64,000 nucleotides of DNA from Trematomus loennbergii (lineage: Eukaryota > Chordata > Actinopteri > Perciformes > Nototheniidae), in contig JAAOOA010000002.1 of NCBI GenBank assembly GCA_012861695.1, positions 40,052,800-40,116,799 on the forward strand, read 5' to 3'. A program made the translations under genes and the position numbers. The notes beneath the pieces are model-generated. The model was not told the DNA's origin. It did not search any database and saw only the letters and a program-made list of their open reading frames with translations. How positions within the stretch are numbered: position 1 is the first letter of the stretch; each line of letters begins with the position of its first letter. Positions 12,273-23,500 of the stretch are shown piece after piece.

Positions 12273-14120
12273 ACACACACAGCTCCTGCGGATTTGAAGG
12301 AAATCAATGCAGTGATGTCTTGACCTATGGTCTTGACTGAAGAGCTAAGCTGAATGGGCGTTTCTTCACGTTGCTCAGGTGCTGCCAAGCCTCTGCAGGG
12401 GGATTTCCACAAGTGCTGGCAGAGCAGGAGCATGATGGGAGCTTACAAACAGGATCCTGTAATACACACTGTACACACAAAGATACACACCAGTCCTTCA
12501 GAGTTTCACTGTGACACACTGCATCCAATTTGAGAAATGTGAGATGCGCTGTGGACGGAAAATAAACCCTCTTGCAATGTACTATTTCTCCATTTGTTTG
12601 TTCAGTTCAGATTTGGCAGACTTTGCTCTAAATGTGGGCACATGAGCCCATCTGGCACCAGGGTCAAGTACGCACTTGGCACAAATAGTTTAAACTTATC
12701 ATGTTTCAGATTTCATAACTTGATTCAACTTGCCATTTTAATGATAGAAGACGCCAGCGGTAAAATATGTCACATGCTTGTGCGGTGCTGCTTCTTTATC
12801 CATCTAATAATGATTGATGATATAAAAAAAAGGCCCACCGACAAGTTTAAGAGTTGAACGTGCCAAGAGAAGAATTCGGAGGAAGTTTACTCCTAAAGGT
12901 TATCTTAGTTTATTTATATCTGTCTTATAACCTGTTATCATGAGATGTCAACATTTGGGCGATGATGTGTTATCTAAATTATCTAAAGATAATGTTAAAT
13001 CCTGATTTTCAACTTGTTTTAATGCAAAACAGCAGACATTGGTTGTGTTAAACTAAATTAAACAATTTCTCATCAGGGATGTATTTCAGAAAATAATGCT
13101 GCACCTATCACGGAGAATCCTGTTTCATTTAGATCCAAAGGATTCTTCTGGTAGTCTCCATTATATTCCGAATGGAAGAGGAAGCAGTGGCACCAAATGC
13201 TGCTGGAATGAAGGTATCAGCCGAGTAACAATAAGAAGTCAGGTTTTAATGGCTGCACAGCACTTGCATGAATATGATTGGATGTTACTGGTCAGCTGAC
13301 CCCTACCATCATCTGCTGTATTTCCTGTGGTTATGCACACACTTTTCTGAGAGATTTCAGGCGCTTGCTTTGCAATTACCTCCAAAGAAAGATAATCTAC
13401 GGTGGATTAAGGCATGACTACAAGGAAAACCAGGCATCTGACATGGAGATCTGGGCCCTCGGGGCCAAAGGCTGGAGGTTCACCGCGTAGCAAGAGGTTT
13501 GTGGGAATTCAACGAACATTTTCAAATGATTTAAAGATAGTTGCGACAGAGTTGTTAAAATAAATTACAGCCCCCGACCACATTATCATCAAAACAAATA
13601 ATCACATCAAATTGGAAAATATAGTTTCATCATGTCTAAAAGCTGCTGTGCAGTGTTAGACAACAAAAATAATACAGAATGACATTTTTGTATACTTTCA
13701 CTTAGAACAATTTAGAGATCTGTGTCTTCAGGCCATCCACAAAGAGGACTAACAATGTAAACAATGGGACCCGGTCAGTCAATACAGTACGCCATCACAG
13801 CTAAATTATGCTTATAAGGTTAACATCAATTTTCATTTGTAATGTTAAAAGTCAAGGTCATAAGGTGTAGAAGCTGCATTATAATATAAAACACTGACAA
13901 GCCAATAAAATCCCAGTTTCAGTGTTAGCCACTCGTCCACTGTTAGACTGAAAGAAAATCGATACCCTGCTTTTAATTTAATAATAAATCGACGCCGCTC
14001 ATCGATCTCCAATGACATTTTGGGATTGTTTTCCTGACTGACCATCATATTTGGGCTCCATTTAGATAAAATAAGTCACAGTATTCACAGCATCTGATTG
14101 GCGAAGACCTCAGAATGTGA
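12273..14120. other. unique DNA, nothing firmly recognised
   Basis: No repeat copies found. One minus-strand open stretch near 13085-13215 after a CATTCCAG acceptor is weak and is not called. Confidence 0.4.
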
Positions 14121-14121
14121 T

Positions 14122-14201
14122 TTACGGCCTGTCGAATGTTTTCACCCGTAAAGGGTCACGGCCATGAAGTACAGGGAAGTTCACAGAGGGGTTGCTCTCA
14201 T
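14122..14201 (-). CDS. exon-like island, possible terminal exon
   Basis: The acceptor TTATTTTTAG is followed by an open frame in phase 1, ESNPSVNFPVLHGRDPLRVK then TFDRP and TAA (14124-14122). It is richer in GC than its flanks and is not in any repeat seen here. Family unknown. Chance cannot be excluded for only 26 codons. Confidence 0.28.
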
Positions 14202-14315
14202 CTAAAAATAATAAGAAAAAAACACATTAGTTAAACAAAAGCCAAACATTGATTATGAAACCACGGCTGCGGTTTAAAGAATAATCTCCCCCCAAAACTA
14301 CATTTATTTGCTCAC

Positions 14316-14359
14316 CTCCTTAGACTTTGATCAAGGAAAAAGTGTTCTATTAACCAGCG
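14316..14359 (-). CDS. exon-like island of 44 nt
   Basis: The acceptor TTATTTACCCTCCGCAG and donor AAGGAG|GTGAGC enclose one open frame, RWLIEHFFLDQSLR. It ends in phase 2, which does not join the 14201 island (needs phase 1). Either they are not consecutive exons or one is spurious. Confidence 0.25.
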
Positions 14360-14941
14360 CTGCGGAGGGTAAATAAAAGCCCATCAGTGCAAACAAACTT
14401 TAACAAAGGCAAAAGATAACACAGCTAAAAAGATTATAAAAAACGTCCAAAAATGTCCTTTGTAGCATTTTTCAAGTGACTTAAATTCAATCGCTTATGG
14501 AGATTAAAAAAAAAAAATTACTTTTGGTAAAAAGTACTTCAAAAGGAATTGGTTGGGCAAAAATGCGTTAAAACAACAGATCATTGGAGTAATAATGAGC
14601 CTATAACCTTTCCCGTATCTATACATGCAACAAACAGGAAGGTCTTGTTATGATTACATTCCAATTTTCCAGTTGCCCCTCGAATAGTCTGCAATGGTTT
14701 AATGGCTCCTGACTCAAATGTGTCACACCACTCCTACTGTATCTGCATAACAGTCGATGGAACTTCCCTTTTTCTTTTCCTGAATTTCTGGAAATGTGGT
14801 TTTGCTGTTAACTGGGATGGGAACTTGACAATGACAGACTTTTAGTTACCTTTCCTGTGCAGAGTCTGAAATCAGTCATTTATTTTCTGTACAACACTCA
14901 TTAGCTAATTCTGCAGTGAGCAGTGAGTACATTTTAAGAAT

Positions 14942-15427
14942 TTAGAGTCCCTTTTATGCTTTTTGGGTTTTCCCTTTCCTGTAGTGTGCTCTATAGTTTC
15001 TGTGCATGTAAATGGTCTGCAAAGGCTAAATCCCAGTGTTCCCTACAGAGGAAATTTCTCTCCAACACATCCCCCCATGCCTGAAACGCCTCCAACTCCT
15101 TTGTTTACTTCAGTAACATAGTGACATTACTATGTAACACTCACGCTTCTATTGGCTAGCGCTCCAACACATTGTACCCAATATACTAAGGGTAGGGACA
15201 TTTCCGACACATCACTAAGTGGTTGACAATCACAACAGAGCCGGCCAGCCAACCAATCAGAGCAGACTGGGCTCTGGTTTCGGGCAGAGGGTGAAAAGAG
15301 GTGCTGCAACACAGACAGTATGAGAAAAATACAGACCTTTTTGAACATTAAAGCATGGAAACATGTCACAGTAGGGACACAAAATAAAAATATTAACCTC
15401 AAAATGAGCATAACATGTCCTCTTTAA
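14942..15427 (+). mobile_element. family C non-autonomous element, near full length
   Basis: From TTAGAGTCCCTTTTATGC to CATAACATGTCCTCTTTAA, with TTAA at the right border and ends that are inverted versions of each other (AAAGRGG..ATGC). Other copies: 2610-2836, 5608-5750, 31190-31300, 44197-44656. The 93-aa minus ORF here is repeat-derived. Confidence 0.7.
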
Positions 15428-16007
15428 AGGGGAAACACATTTTAAAAATAGTACAAGCTATGGTATTTTCTTATTGACACAATCCTATTTTCTCAAAGGC
15501 TAAGGGCATTACCTAAAAAAATATGGATGGGGACCTACGGGGCTCAGAGAGAAAAAAATATTATTTTAAAAATAATGGCTTATCAAAAGATCATAGGCTA
15601 TACTCAAGAAACGTAACAATCTCACAAACCTTGGACAAGAAGAAAGGATGCCAATTATTTGTTAAAGTTACCAATTGGTGCATGCACATTTGTGGATAAT
15701 TAAAGAATCAACATGCGATTTTGTATTTAGGTTAACCCTACAGTACGTGTCTTTTACAACAATGCACATGTGTTTGTCTTATATTTACAGTGAATTGTCC
15801 GTTTTCTAATTGTGCAATTAAAACTTTTTGTCTGTTCTCATTTGTAGGTTAACGTTTGGTGGGTTGCATGCCAGGCTGCTTGGTCTTGACCTGTGTGAAC
15901 TTGCCAAGCCTTAAAGGGCCTGAAACACGCCCAGACCTGCAGAGCAAATAAATCTGCTCTAGGGGCTGTGGCTTCACTTTCACTCACTTTTTCAAACAGG
16001 TCCATAC

Positions 16008-16081
16008 CTGGGGATTGCCCACAGTATTGAGTATGTAAGTCGCTTTGGATAAAAGCGTCTAACAAGTAACATGTAATGTAA
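16008..16081 (+). mobile_element. SINE 3' tail fragment
   Basis: GTAAGTCGCTTTGGATAAAA and AGCGTCTAACAAGTAACATG match the tail of the fuller SINE at 33508-33705. Confidence 0.6.
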
Positions 16082-16256
16082 AGGGGGTGGCTTGTTTAGA
16101 GTGAGGAGCTGCAGACAGATCACAGTTTTCAGTTTTCAGTTAAAAATAATAAATTAGAATAAAACATAATTTAGAAAACTATTTACAAGAAATCAAGAAA
16201 TACAAATATTATTTGCCATTGGCCCACCATTCTGGAATATTGTGGAAAAGTCGAAG

Positions 16257-16335
16257 TGTGAGGGTTAGGGTTAAGGTCAAGGGTTGGATGAATAAGCATA
16301 AGGAAACCCGGCTAAGGTTAGGGCTAGGGTACGTT
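16257..16335. repeat. degenerate TTAGGG-like tract
   Basis: A few scattered TTAGGG/TTAAGG/CTAGGG units. Too short and irregular to be a true interstitial telomere array. Confidence 0.4.
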
Positions 16336-16513
16336 TTAGTTAACTTTTTTTCTCGCATTCCTACATGATGAACAAAGAATTAAAAAAACTGAGAAAATTC
16401 TTGATGAATGGAAGTAAATGGTGGCCAATGGTACCAAAAGCAATTATGTTAAAACGTCTGGTAACAAATTCTCACCCAACTCATGCAGTTAAACCCATGT
16501 CTCATTTACAGTA

Positions 16514-16858
16514 AGATAAGATAAGATGGTACTTTATTGATCCCAATTTGGGAAATGTTTGCGTTGCAGCAGCATAAAAAGACATGGCATTGTACAATAA
16601 AATTCAAAGACTAGAAATAAACATGAAAGTAGAAAATATACATGTTGAATTTAACAAGGTATTATATATACATAAATATATGACAGATGGAATATAAAAT
16701 ATTGAACAAATTATATAAATGTAAAATGTACAATGTGGTTTTATTCCAAGAGAAGATATGAAGCAGAGAGTTCTCTGCCAGCCAGAGGGGATTTGTTGTA
16801 CAGAGTTATTGCAGTGGGCAGGAATGTTTTCCTGTATCGGTCCTTGTGACATTTTTTG
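16514..16858 (-). mobile_element. LINE 3' end, minus orientation
   Basis: The reverse complement ends GGGATCAATAAAGTACCATC then short ATCTT repeats, the usual 3' tail of fish L2-like LINEs. It shares TAAATTCAACATGTATATTT with the plus-strand piece at 32790-32935. Confidence 0.5.
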
Positions 16859-16989
16859 ATACCTTTACTTTTCAAATGTATTTTTCATTCATTGTATCTC
16901 ACTTTATTATGTTCTGAATTTTGTATTAAAGCCTTCATAACCTTTTTACGGGTATGTAATGCTGGTAGAGAATGCTTTTTCTTTACATT

Positions 16990-17286
16990 GCCCTTAAGAA
17001 TTGACATGGCAAAAGACAAAACCATAAATCCAAAACACGTGGCATGAGGACAAGGACAAAACCAACCTGGAGTGTGACAAACATGGAGGGTGATGATCCG
17101 ACATGGAGCACAGGGGAAGACAAGACTAAATACACAGAAGGGTAATCACAGGACAAGACACAGTTGGGCAGGGGAGGCAGAAACACAAGGGCAACAGGTG
17201 AACACAATGAGACAATCAGACACAGGAGGGCAAACACAGAAGGAAAATAAACCCATAACTTAACACACAAAACTCAAATCGTGACA
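16990..17286 (-). mobile_element. LTR fragment, gypsy-like
   Basis: Read on the minus strand it begins TGTCACGATTTGAG and contains ACCTGTTGCCCTTGTG, GTATTTAGTCTTGTC and CATGTCGGATCATCACC, an order familiar from fish gypsy LTRs. The inner end is not defined. Confidence 0.45.
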
Positions 17287-17647
17287 CTTTCCTTTTTTGG
17301 CCCCTTTTAACAACATGTAAAGTCCCACCTGCCAGGATTTCTTCACTTCAGAGCAAAGTGTTGCGTTACATCAAGGTTGAGCCCCAACACGTTATCGGTC
17401 CTTCTTGTTTATTTTCCCTTTCCTCCCACATATTTGCAGTTCAGTATAATAGTGTACGATAAATGAAGAGTTTCAGCATATGGGAGATAAGGGGCTCTGC
17501 TCAGGAAGTAAAAACGATCACTGACCCTGCATTATGTGTCCAATATACACCATGCATTTGTTTGTTTTAGGACAGGCAAGATACTACATGCAAAAACCTG
17601 TAATGTTTTTAGAGCCTTGGTTTTTTTGCTTTCATAACATGACTTAT

Positions 17648-18421
17648 GGGGCATTTCCACCATGGCGCGGAGCGCGGTTTAAGCGTGCCGTGTCGTGCCG
17701 GGCCCGTTTTTGGTTGCGCTTCCACTAGGCCTAGTTCCGGCCCGGGGGTACTTTTTCACCTCTTTTCTGGCCCGACAAAATCGTGGTTCTATCGGGGCCA
17801 ACAAACAGGGCTGAGTCGGGCTGAGTATGCTAAACTAGAGAAAGAATCGCTGGCAAGGAGGCTACAACTACAACAAGATGAACATATTTGACCGTGATTT
17901 AATTGTAATACACGTTTCAAAATGATGCAGAAGTAACAACATACTGATACCGGTTAGTAAAAACCATGAATTAATGCTTTGGCAAGTCTGCAGACAGACG
18001 GCAGGCGAAAAACCTTTTAAAATGCGTGTTTTCTAGATGGAGATTGGCTAAGCTAACTCAATATATGCTCCGACCGTCCACACTCACAACAACGGCCTAT
18101 ACAGACATAAATAAAGCAGCGACTGTACTCGCCATGACACAGACAGTCTGTGGTTTGTACTTGTTTAACTTTTGTCTAGTTTCTGAACATATATGAGGAG
18201 CTGTGAGCTCTGAGTGCTAACAGCTAACGGCTGTGTTGTTTTTCTGGGGTTCTCATTGAAGATGACGTCACGGCTCCGCCTACACTGCATTACTATAGTA
18301 ACTACCCCTATTCCTAAACTGTAATGGAAGCGCAGCATGAAGTGAGCCAGTCCTAACGAGGCCCAACGCGGCCTAGCAGTACCGAGCGAGGCCGAGGCCG
18401 ACCGTGTGGTGGAAATGCGCC
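17648..18421. mobile_element. non-autonomous DNA element with 14-bp TIRs
   Basis: 774 bp bounded by GGGGCATTTCCACC and its near-perfect inverse GGTGGAAATGCGCC. Ends are GC-rich, the interior AT-rich. The flanks CTTAT and ATTAT may be a decayed target duplication. Superfamily not assigned. The 64- and 81-aa ORFs at its left end are by-products. Confidence 0.6.
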
Positions 18422-18574
18422 ATTATTTCACACTGGTGAACATTGGATATTCCCATTCCGGTTCTTAACTGTAGCTATGAGTGTCTGTTGAATTGTCTTA
18501 AATTAAATAGCATAAGATAATGTCTAAATTGCATATTTGAAGATAACATTTTGGAAAACTTATATTAGAAGAAG

Positions 18575-18640
18575 AAGATTTGGTCTGATTGGGACTTGAA
18601 CCGGCGTCCCTTCAGTTACAAATCAACGTTCCTACAAGCT
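18575..18640 (-). mobile_element. tRNA-SINE head fragment
   Basis: The minus strand reads GGCAGTAGCTTGTAGG...ACGCCGGTTCAAGTCCC, with box B GGTTCAAGTCC. It resembles the head of the SINE at 35841. It is not a tRNA gene: no cloverleaf. Confidence 0.45.
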
Positions 18641-18702
18641 ACTGCCAAAAGAAAACAAAACAGTTGATGACAAAAAAGTGCATTATCAACACGAGAAGTT
18701 AA

Positions 18703-19065
18703 AGGTGGGGTAGGTAAGTTTGAGAAACCGGCTCGAGATACACTTTTTGTTATATTCCATGGAATGCTCTTAACATCCAGATAGCAATGAATATCTTAAG
18801 TGCTTTGACAAAAAATCCATAAAAAATGTCATCTGTGGAAGCCGTAGTACTGTAAAAAGCACAACCAATCATTTTAGCCGGCCCGGCTAAAATAACTGGA
18901 TGGCCTACCTGCCTGTCAGCCTTCCATCGGTGCACAAATTTATCTCGTGCCCTCATTGGTCATGTGCGCGTTCGTGTGTGTTGGAGGAGGGGCTCTGTAA
19001 GGAAGTGGGAGATTTTTTCCGGCTGTGTATTTTCAAATTCTAGCGATCTCGAGCTGGTTTCTCCA
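18703..19065 (+). mobile_element. family B TTAA element, copy 3
   Basis: Flanked on the left by TTAA (18699-18702) and closely similar to 10374-10734 throughout. The right terminus is cut short by the hAT-like element at 19075. Confidence 0.72.
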
Positions 19066-19074
19066 AAATTAGAG

Positions 19075-19391
19075 CAGGGCCGTCCCTCCCTACAGGCCGA
19101 TCACACAGACTGCGTGGGGCCTCACCTTGCGGAAGGGGCCTACACCTCGCGGAGGGGGCCTCACCTCGCGGAGGGGGCCTCACCTCGCGGAGGGGGCCTC
19201 ATCTTGCGGGGGGAGCCTCAACTGAGCCGCAAATGTGGCGCACCTATGCGCTTATGCGGCGCAATTAGTGTGGTACTGTATCACCGCTGCAAGGCTCCAC
19301 TAGCACCCCACCCCCCCCGTCGACGCTCGCGAAACAGAGGGCCTCATCATATAACTTTGCGTGGGGCCTCAAGTTGGCCAGGGACGGCCTG
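19075..19391. mobile_element. short hAT-like element with internal 20-bp tandem repeats
   Basis: 317 bp, starts CAGGGCCGTCCCT, ends AGGGACGGCCTG (inverted CAG..CTG ends). Flanks AATTAGAG and GTGTAGAG match 5 of 8. About four GGCCTCACCTCGCGGAGGG units lie at 19120-19205. Confidence 0.6.
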
Positions 19392-19924
19392 GTGTAGAGT
19401 GTTTACAGTCTTTACATTTTATAATAAATATCTTTAGAGAACGTTTTCTCAATTTATTTTTCTAATACTTTGAGCCAGAAATCTCAATGCAGTATTCATA
19501 TCCTGAGGGTTTAATAGAGAATCATAAATGTGTTTATATATCATTCATAGCTAGATTTATATAATATTTAATCTTAAAACATGGCAGAAATAACTCTTTG
19601 AAATACTTGTTTGTTGTCTTTAATGCAGTATTTTTCAGAATTATTAAACTATACAAAGAGGTATTTAAAGTTTAAAAATATATATTTTGTCCCTAATGTG
19701 TCAAGATTATGACCTGACTTAGTCAAATGAGCACGTATTTAATAAGATAAGGGCTTGATTTTCATATTATACCACACCATTTCAGATGATTTGTTATATA
19801 AAAAAGAATGGTGTCATTGTGAGTTATCAACTGATTCGTAAATATATATATTAAAATGCACCTGCTGTGTGTGTATGCCAGCCTATAAAAGACATATATT
19901 TCAAGCACATTGATTTAAAACATG

Positions 19925-19930
19925 TTTATT
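19925..19930 (-). terminator. candidate poly(A) signal of pou2af3
   Basis: AATAAA on the minus strand, about 226 nt past the inferred TGA, is the first clear hexamer in the 3' flank. Confidence 0.4.
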
Positions 19931-20155
19931 TAGTACAGCAAAAAGTAATACGTATGAAAATAAATCTAAGTAGTAAAAAAATAGTCATTAATACAAAAAT
20001 ATTTCCATTCTTTCAGCATTCATAATATCCATTACACCCAAGCAAAAGCCTGTCAGAGAACGCATTGAAATGCAGCGCGGACCATCAAGCAAAGCAGAGT
20101 GCTCATAAACATATTTACATTCAAAATATACACAAGAGAACTGATGAAGGTCTCA

Positions 20156-20502
20156 TCATAGTACATTGTAGCACATTTCAGAGGTCATCTGCAAATCCCT
20201 CCTGAAATAGTTCTCCTCCACAGGGCAGGCGTAGGGATAGTCTGTGGGGTTGTAGTAAGGTGCGTATTCAGGGGCGGAGAAGCTATCCTGCGGGCTGGGC
20301 CAGTAGGCAGGCTGCGAAGGTCCTGGGGGGTGCAGTGCTGGAAGTGGAAGTGCTCAGAGGGGAGGCCGGGGTACCCAGGATCCATCCTGGTGGGGGAGTC
20401 GTAGCAGGAGGAGGAGGAGGAGGAGAAGGAGTCCTGCGGTGAGTAGCTCTTGTGATCCACGGGGGTGCAAAGCTTCAGCAACTCTGGTGAGGAGCAGGGA
20501 GC
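20156..20502 (-). CDS. pou2af3: pou2af3 coding exon 5, contains a one-base frame break
   Basis: The acceptor CTCTTCCAG is followed by APCSSPELLKLCTPVDHKSY, an S-run and MDPGYPGLPSEHFHFQHCTP. At the C6 run (plus-strand G6 at 20325-20330) the family-like frame shifts. One added C gives PGPSQPAYWPSPQDSFSAPE, then YAPYYNPTDYPYACP, then a C-terminus MTSEMCYNVL with TGA at 20158-20156. Read as assembled, a non-family tail runs to a stop at 20185-20187. Confidence 0.86.
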
Positions 20503-23500
20503 CTGGAAGAGAAGAGGAGGGTTTACTATGAGCTCATAAATGAGACACCACACTGAAAAATCTGAAGCGTTGACTTTAATGAAATGTATTACGTCAGCAG
20601 ATTTCACATCACTATATTAGGTTAGATGAAAGCAATACTTTGAAGTGTCAATACAAAAATATTAGGTTCAACTTAATCGTATTGCTTTCAACTAACCTAA
20701 TACAATTATGTGAAATTTGTTGGTATAATACATTTACTCAAGTACTGTACTTAAGTACATTTTTGAGATACTTGTTTTTTTTGTATTTCCATTATATGCT
20801 ATTTTGTACTTCTCCTCATCTACTATATTTAGAGGTAAATTGTGTACTTTTACTCCACTACATTTATTTGGTAGCTTTAGTCACTTTACAGATATGGATT
20901 AATAATGTGAAATATAGTCAACACTTAAAAAGCACTTGAGTTACACCTGGAGTAAATTCACAAGCTACCCTGAGGTATACAAAGTCATTCAAACTAGCTG
21001 CACCTTTACCAGTTTTGAGAACACTTTAATGATCAATCATTATAAAACATATCATATCAATTATTTTGAAATGGACCAATTTGCAGAATGAGTCATCTAC
21101 TTTGGTACTTTAAGAATATTTTGATGCTAATACTTTTGTACTTTTACTTAAGTTGTTCTTGTAACAGAGTATTCCTACACTCTGGTACTTATACTTTTAC
21201 TCAAGTACAAGATCTGAATACTTCTTCCACCTCTAAGTGTATATCAAATGTACGTGTTGAGGTCAAATCTGACCGATTTACTACTTCATAATTATTGTGT
21301 TTTTCATTTAATTTCCTCAAGGCCTTATGATATCCTTCACAGTAGGCATTTAAACAATTGCTGATCAGTACTTTGATTGCATTTTGAGTGGTTAAGTCAA
21401 CTTTGTTAAACCTATGATGTTCCCGGTCAAAAATGACCACCAATGAATCGGTAACCCTAGATTATGTTCATCCATCAGATAGTACAAACCCACAAATTGA
21501 CAACCATGTTCATTTTGGAATATGTTTTCAGTGTCTATTCTTTGTAAATTCCCTGCAGTTATGAATGTAAACCAGTAGTCTGGCACATTGTTTACAGCTT
21601 TAAAGGGTGTTAAATAAAAATTGGTGATGATTAAAGTTTTTTGTGCTAATGTAAGAGCAGTTAAAACAGACCAGTCGAATTTGACCAGGAACACTAAAGT
21701 AAGGGGGGTAAACGAACACGACACAAGGTTAATTTGACTTTATATAGGCTGTATTCAAGTACCTTTTACAGCAAAAATGATGGGAATTCCCTGAATTAGT
21801 CTTTTAAAGCTTGTTATAACAGCCCTTTTACATTTACATTTAAAAATGTAACAAAAGCTGTCAAATAAATGTACGAGGAAGTAAAACACATCCCTCTGAG
21901 GTGTATTGGAGTTGTGCAATATCATTAAATGGTACTTAAGAAACAGGACTTCAGTCAATGTACACAGTTTATTTGCACCACTGCCCGCAGGCGACAAATT
22001 AAAAGACGACGTGCTGCATTCAAGCCCCAACACAGGTCTCTGCTAAACAGACACATGCCCAAACTAAAACATGAATGTCTCCCGAGGCATTTCATTCTGA
22101 AATACATATTGGTTCTTAGTTGTTGCCTATACAATGTGCATTTTATTGCAATGGAAAGATGTATTGTAAATACAGAGGTGGGAGAAGTACTGTTATCGTG
22201 TACTTAAGTAAAAGTATAAGTATCAGAGTGTAGGAATACTCTGTTACAAGTAAAAGTCCTGTAACCAAAATTGTACTCAAGTAAAAGTACAAAAGTATTG
22301 GTATCTAAATATAATCAAAGTACCAAAAGTAAATGTACTCGCTATTCAGATTGGCCCATTTCAGAATAATATACGTATATCATATTTTGTCATTATAATA
22401 ATTGATGTATTATTGTGTTGATCAAGCTTGTAAATGTAGCCCTCATTTTAAATACTTTATTTACTGCTGCATGTGAATTTAATCCAGGTGTAATTTAAAT
22501 CTTATTTAAGTGTTGATCATATTTTGTTATCATTCATCAAAATCTGCAAAGTAACTTAAGGTACTACGTCAATGTAGTGGATAAAAGTACAATATGTACC
22601 TCTGATTTGGGGTAGAAGAACAAAGTAACCTAAAATGGAAATACTTAAGTAAATGTAGCCTATAGCTACTTAGTAACTTTACACCACTGTTTAAATATAG
22701 GCTCTGAAAATTCGAAGAGACCCCAAAGATAAAGACAGGGGTCATATTTCTAAACGTATAAACAGACATGGTTAAATTGCTGTTTTCTGAATGGAGTTTG
22801 GTGGGAGAAACCTACCATCCCATGGCCGTAGTAGTCCGCGTCTGAGGAGAGCGCGTGGCACCAGGGCAGCGGCAGTGTGGGGGGGGCAGGCAGGGAAGCG
22901 CTGTAGCTGCCACCGCTGCTGCTGTTGGTGTTGTTGTTGCCACTGTAGCCGTTACCTGGCAACATCATGTCCCCAAACTGCTGCGGGATGTCGTTGAAGG
23001 AGCCCTCCTCGTGCATCTGGCTGCCGCACGAGCTGTCAGGCACCGGGAACGAGGCAGTGCGCAGCTGGAAGGCTCGCGCTCCACAGCCGCGCGCGTCATC
23101 TGGAGAAATGGCAGAAGGAGGGTCCTCATAGCGAGCTGACGGAAATAAATAGAAAAATAGATAAAAAATAAAGAAAACGTACATAAAAAGGGGAATTTAT
23201 TTCAGAGGCTACATATTTACCATTACATATCTGTATTATATTATAACCAACATATCGGCTGCACACAAATGTTTTAAAATAGCACAAATGTTGCATTCCA
23301 AATAAAAAAGTGTCAACATATTCTAATCCTTATTTTAGGACACGGCGAACCACTGAGGAGCATTGGGGAAATATGCAAGGAATCTGCATGGAAACACAGG
23401 AAGACATTTAAATAGGCCTATAAGTCCACAGTGATGTCATAATACCATCAGCCAACACATTTTGATGTAGCCTAGCCTTCGTTTATAAGAAGGGACCCTG

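Larger units (their letters stand above)
20503..22815 (-). other. pou2af3 intron 4, filled with repeats
   Basis: Holds two family F copies in opposite orientation (20727-21236 plus; 22170-22690 minus) and a piggyBac-like MITE (21236-21728). The rest is unique AT-rich DNA. Confidence 0.7.

Noticed and set aside
13085..13215. Minus-strand open stretch ending NETGFSVIGAALFSEIHP after a CATTCCAG acceptor
   Set aside because: Weak acceptor context and no matching neighbour exon; kept out of the feature list.
15130..15411. 93-aa minus-strand ORF
   Set aside because: Lies entirely inside a family C repeat present several times in the window.
16257..16335. Interstitial telomere array
   Set aside because: Only a few irregular TTAGGG-like units.
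18575..18640. tRNA-like box B on the minus strand
   Set aside because: No cloverleaf or acceptor stem; fits a SINE head fragment.
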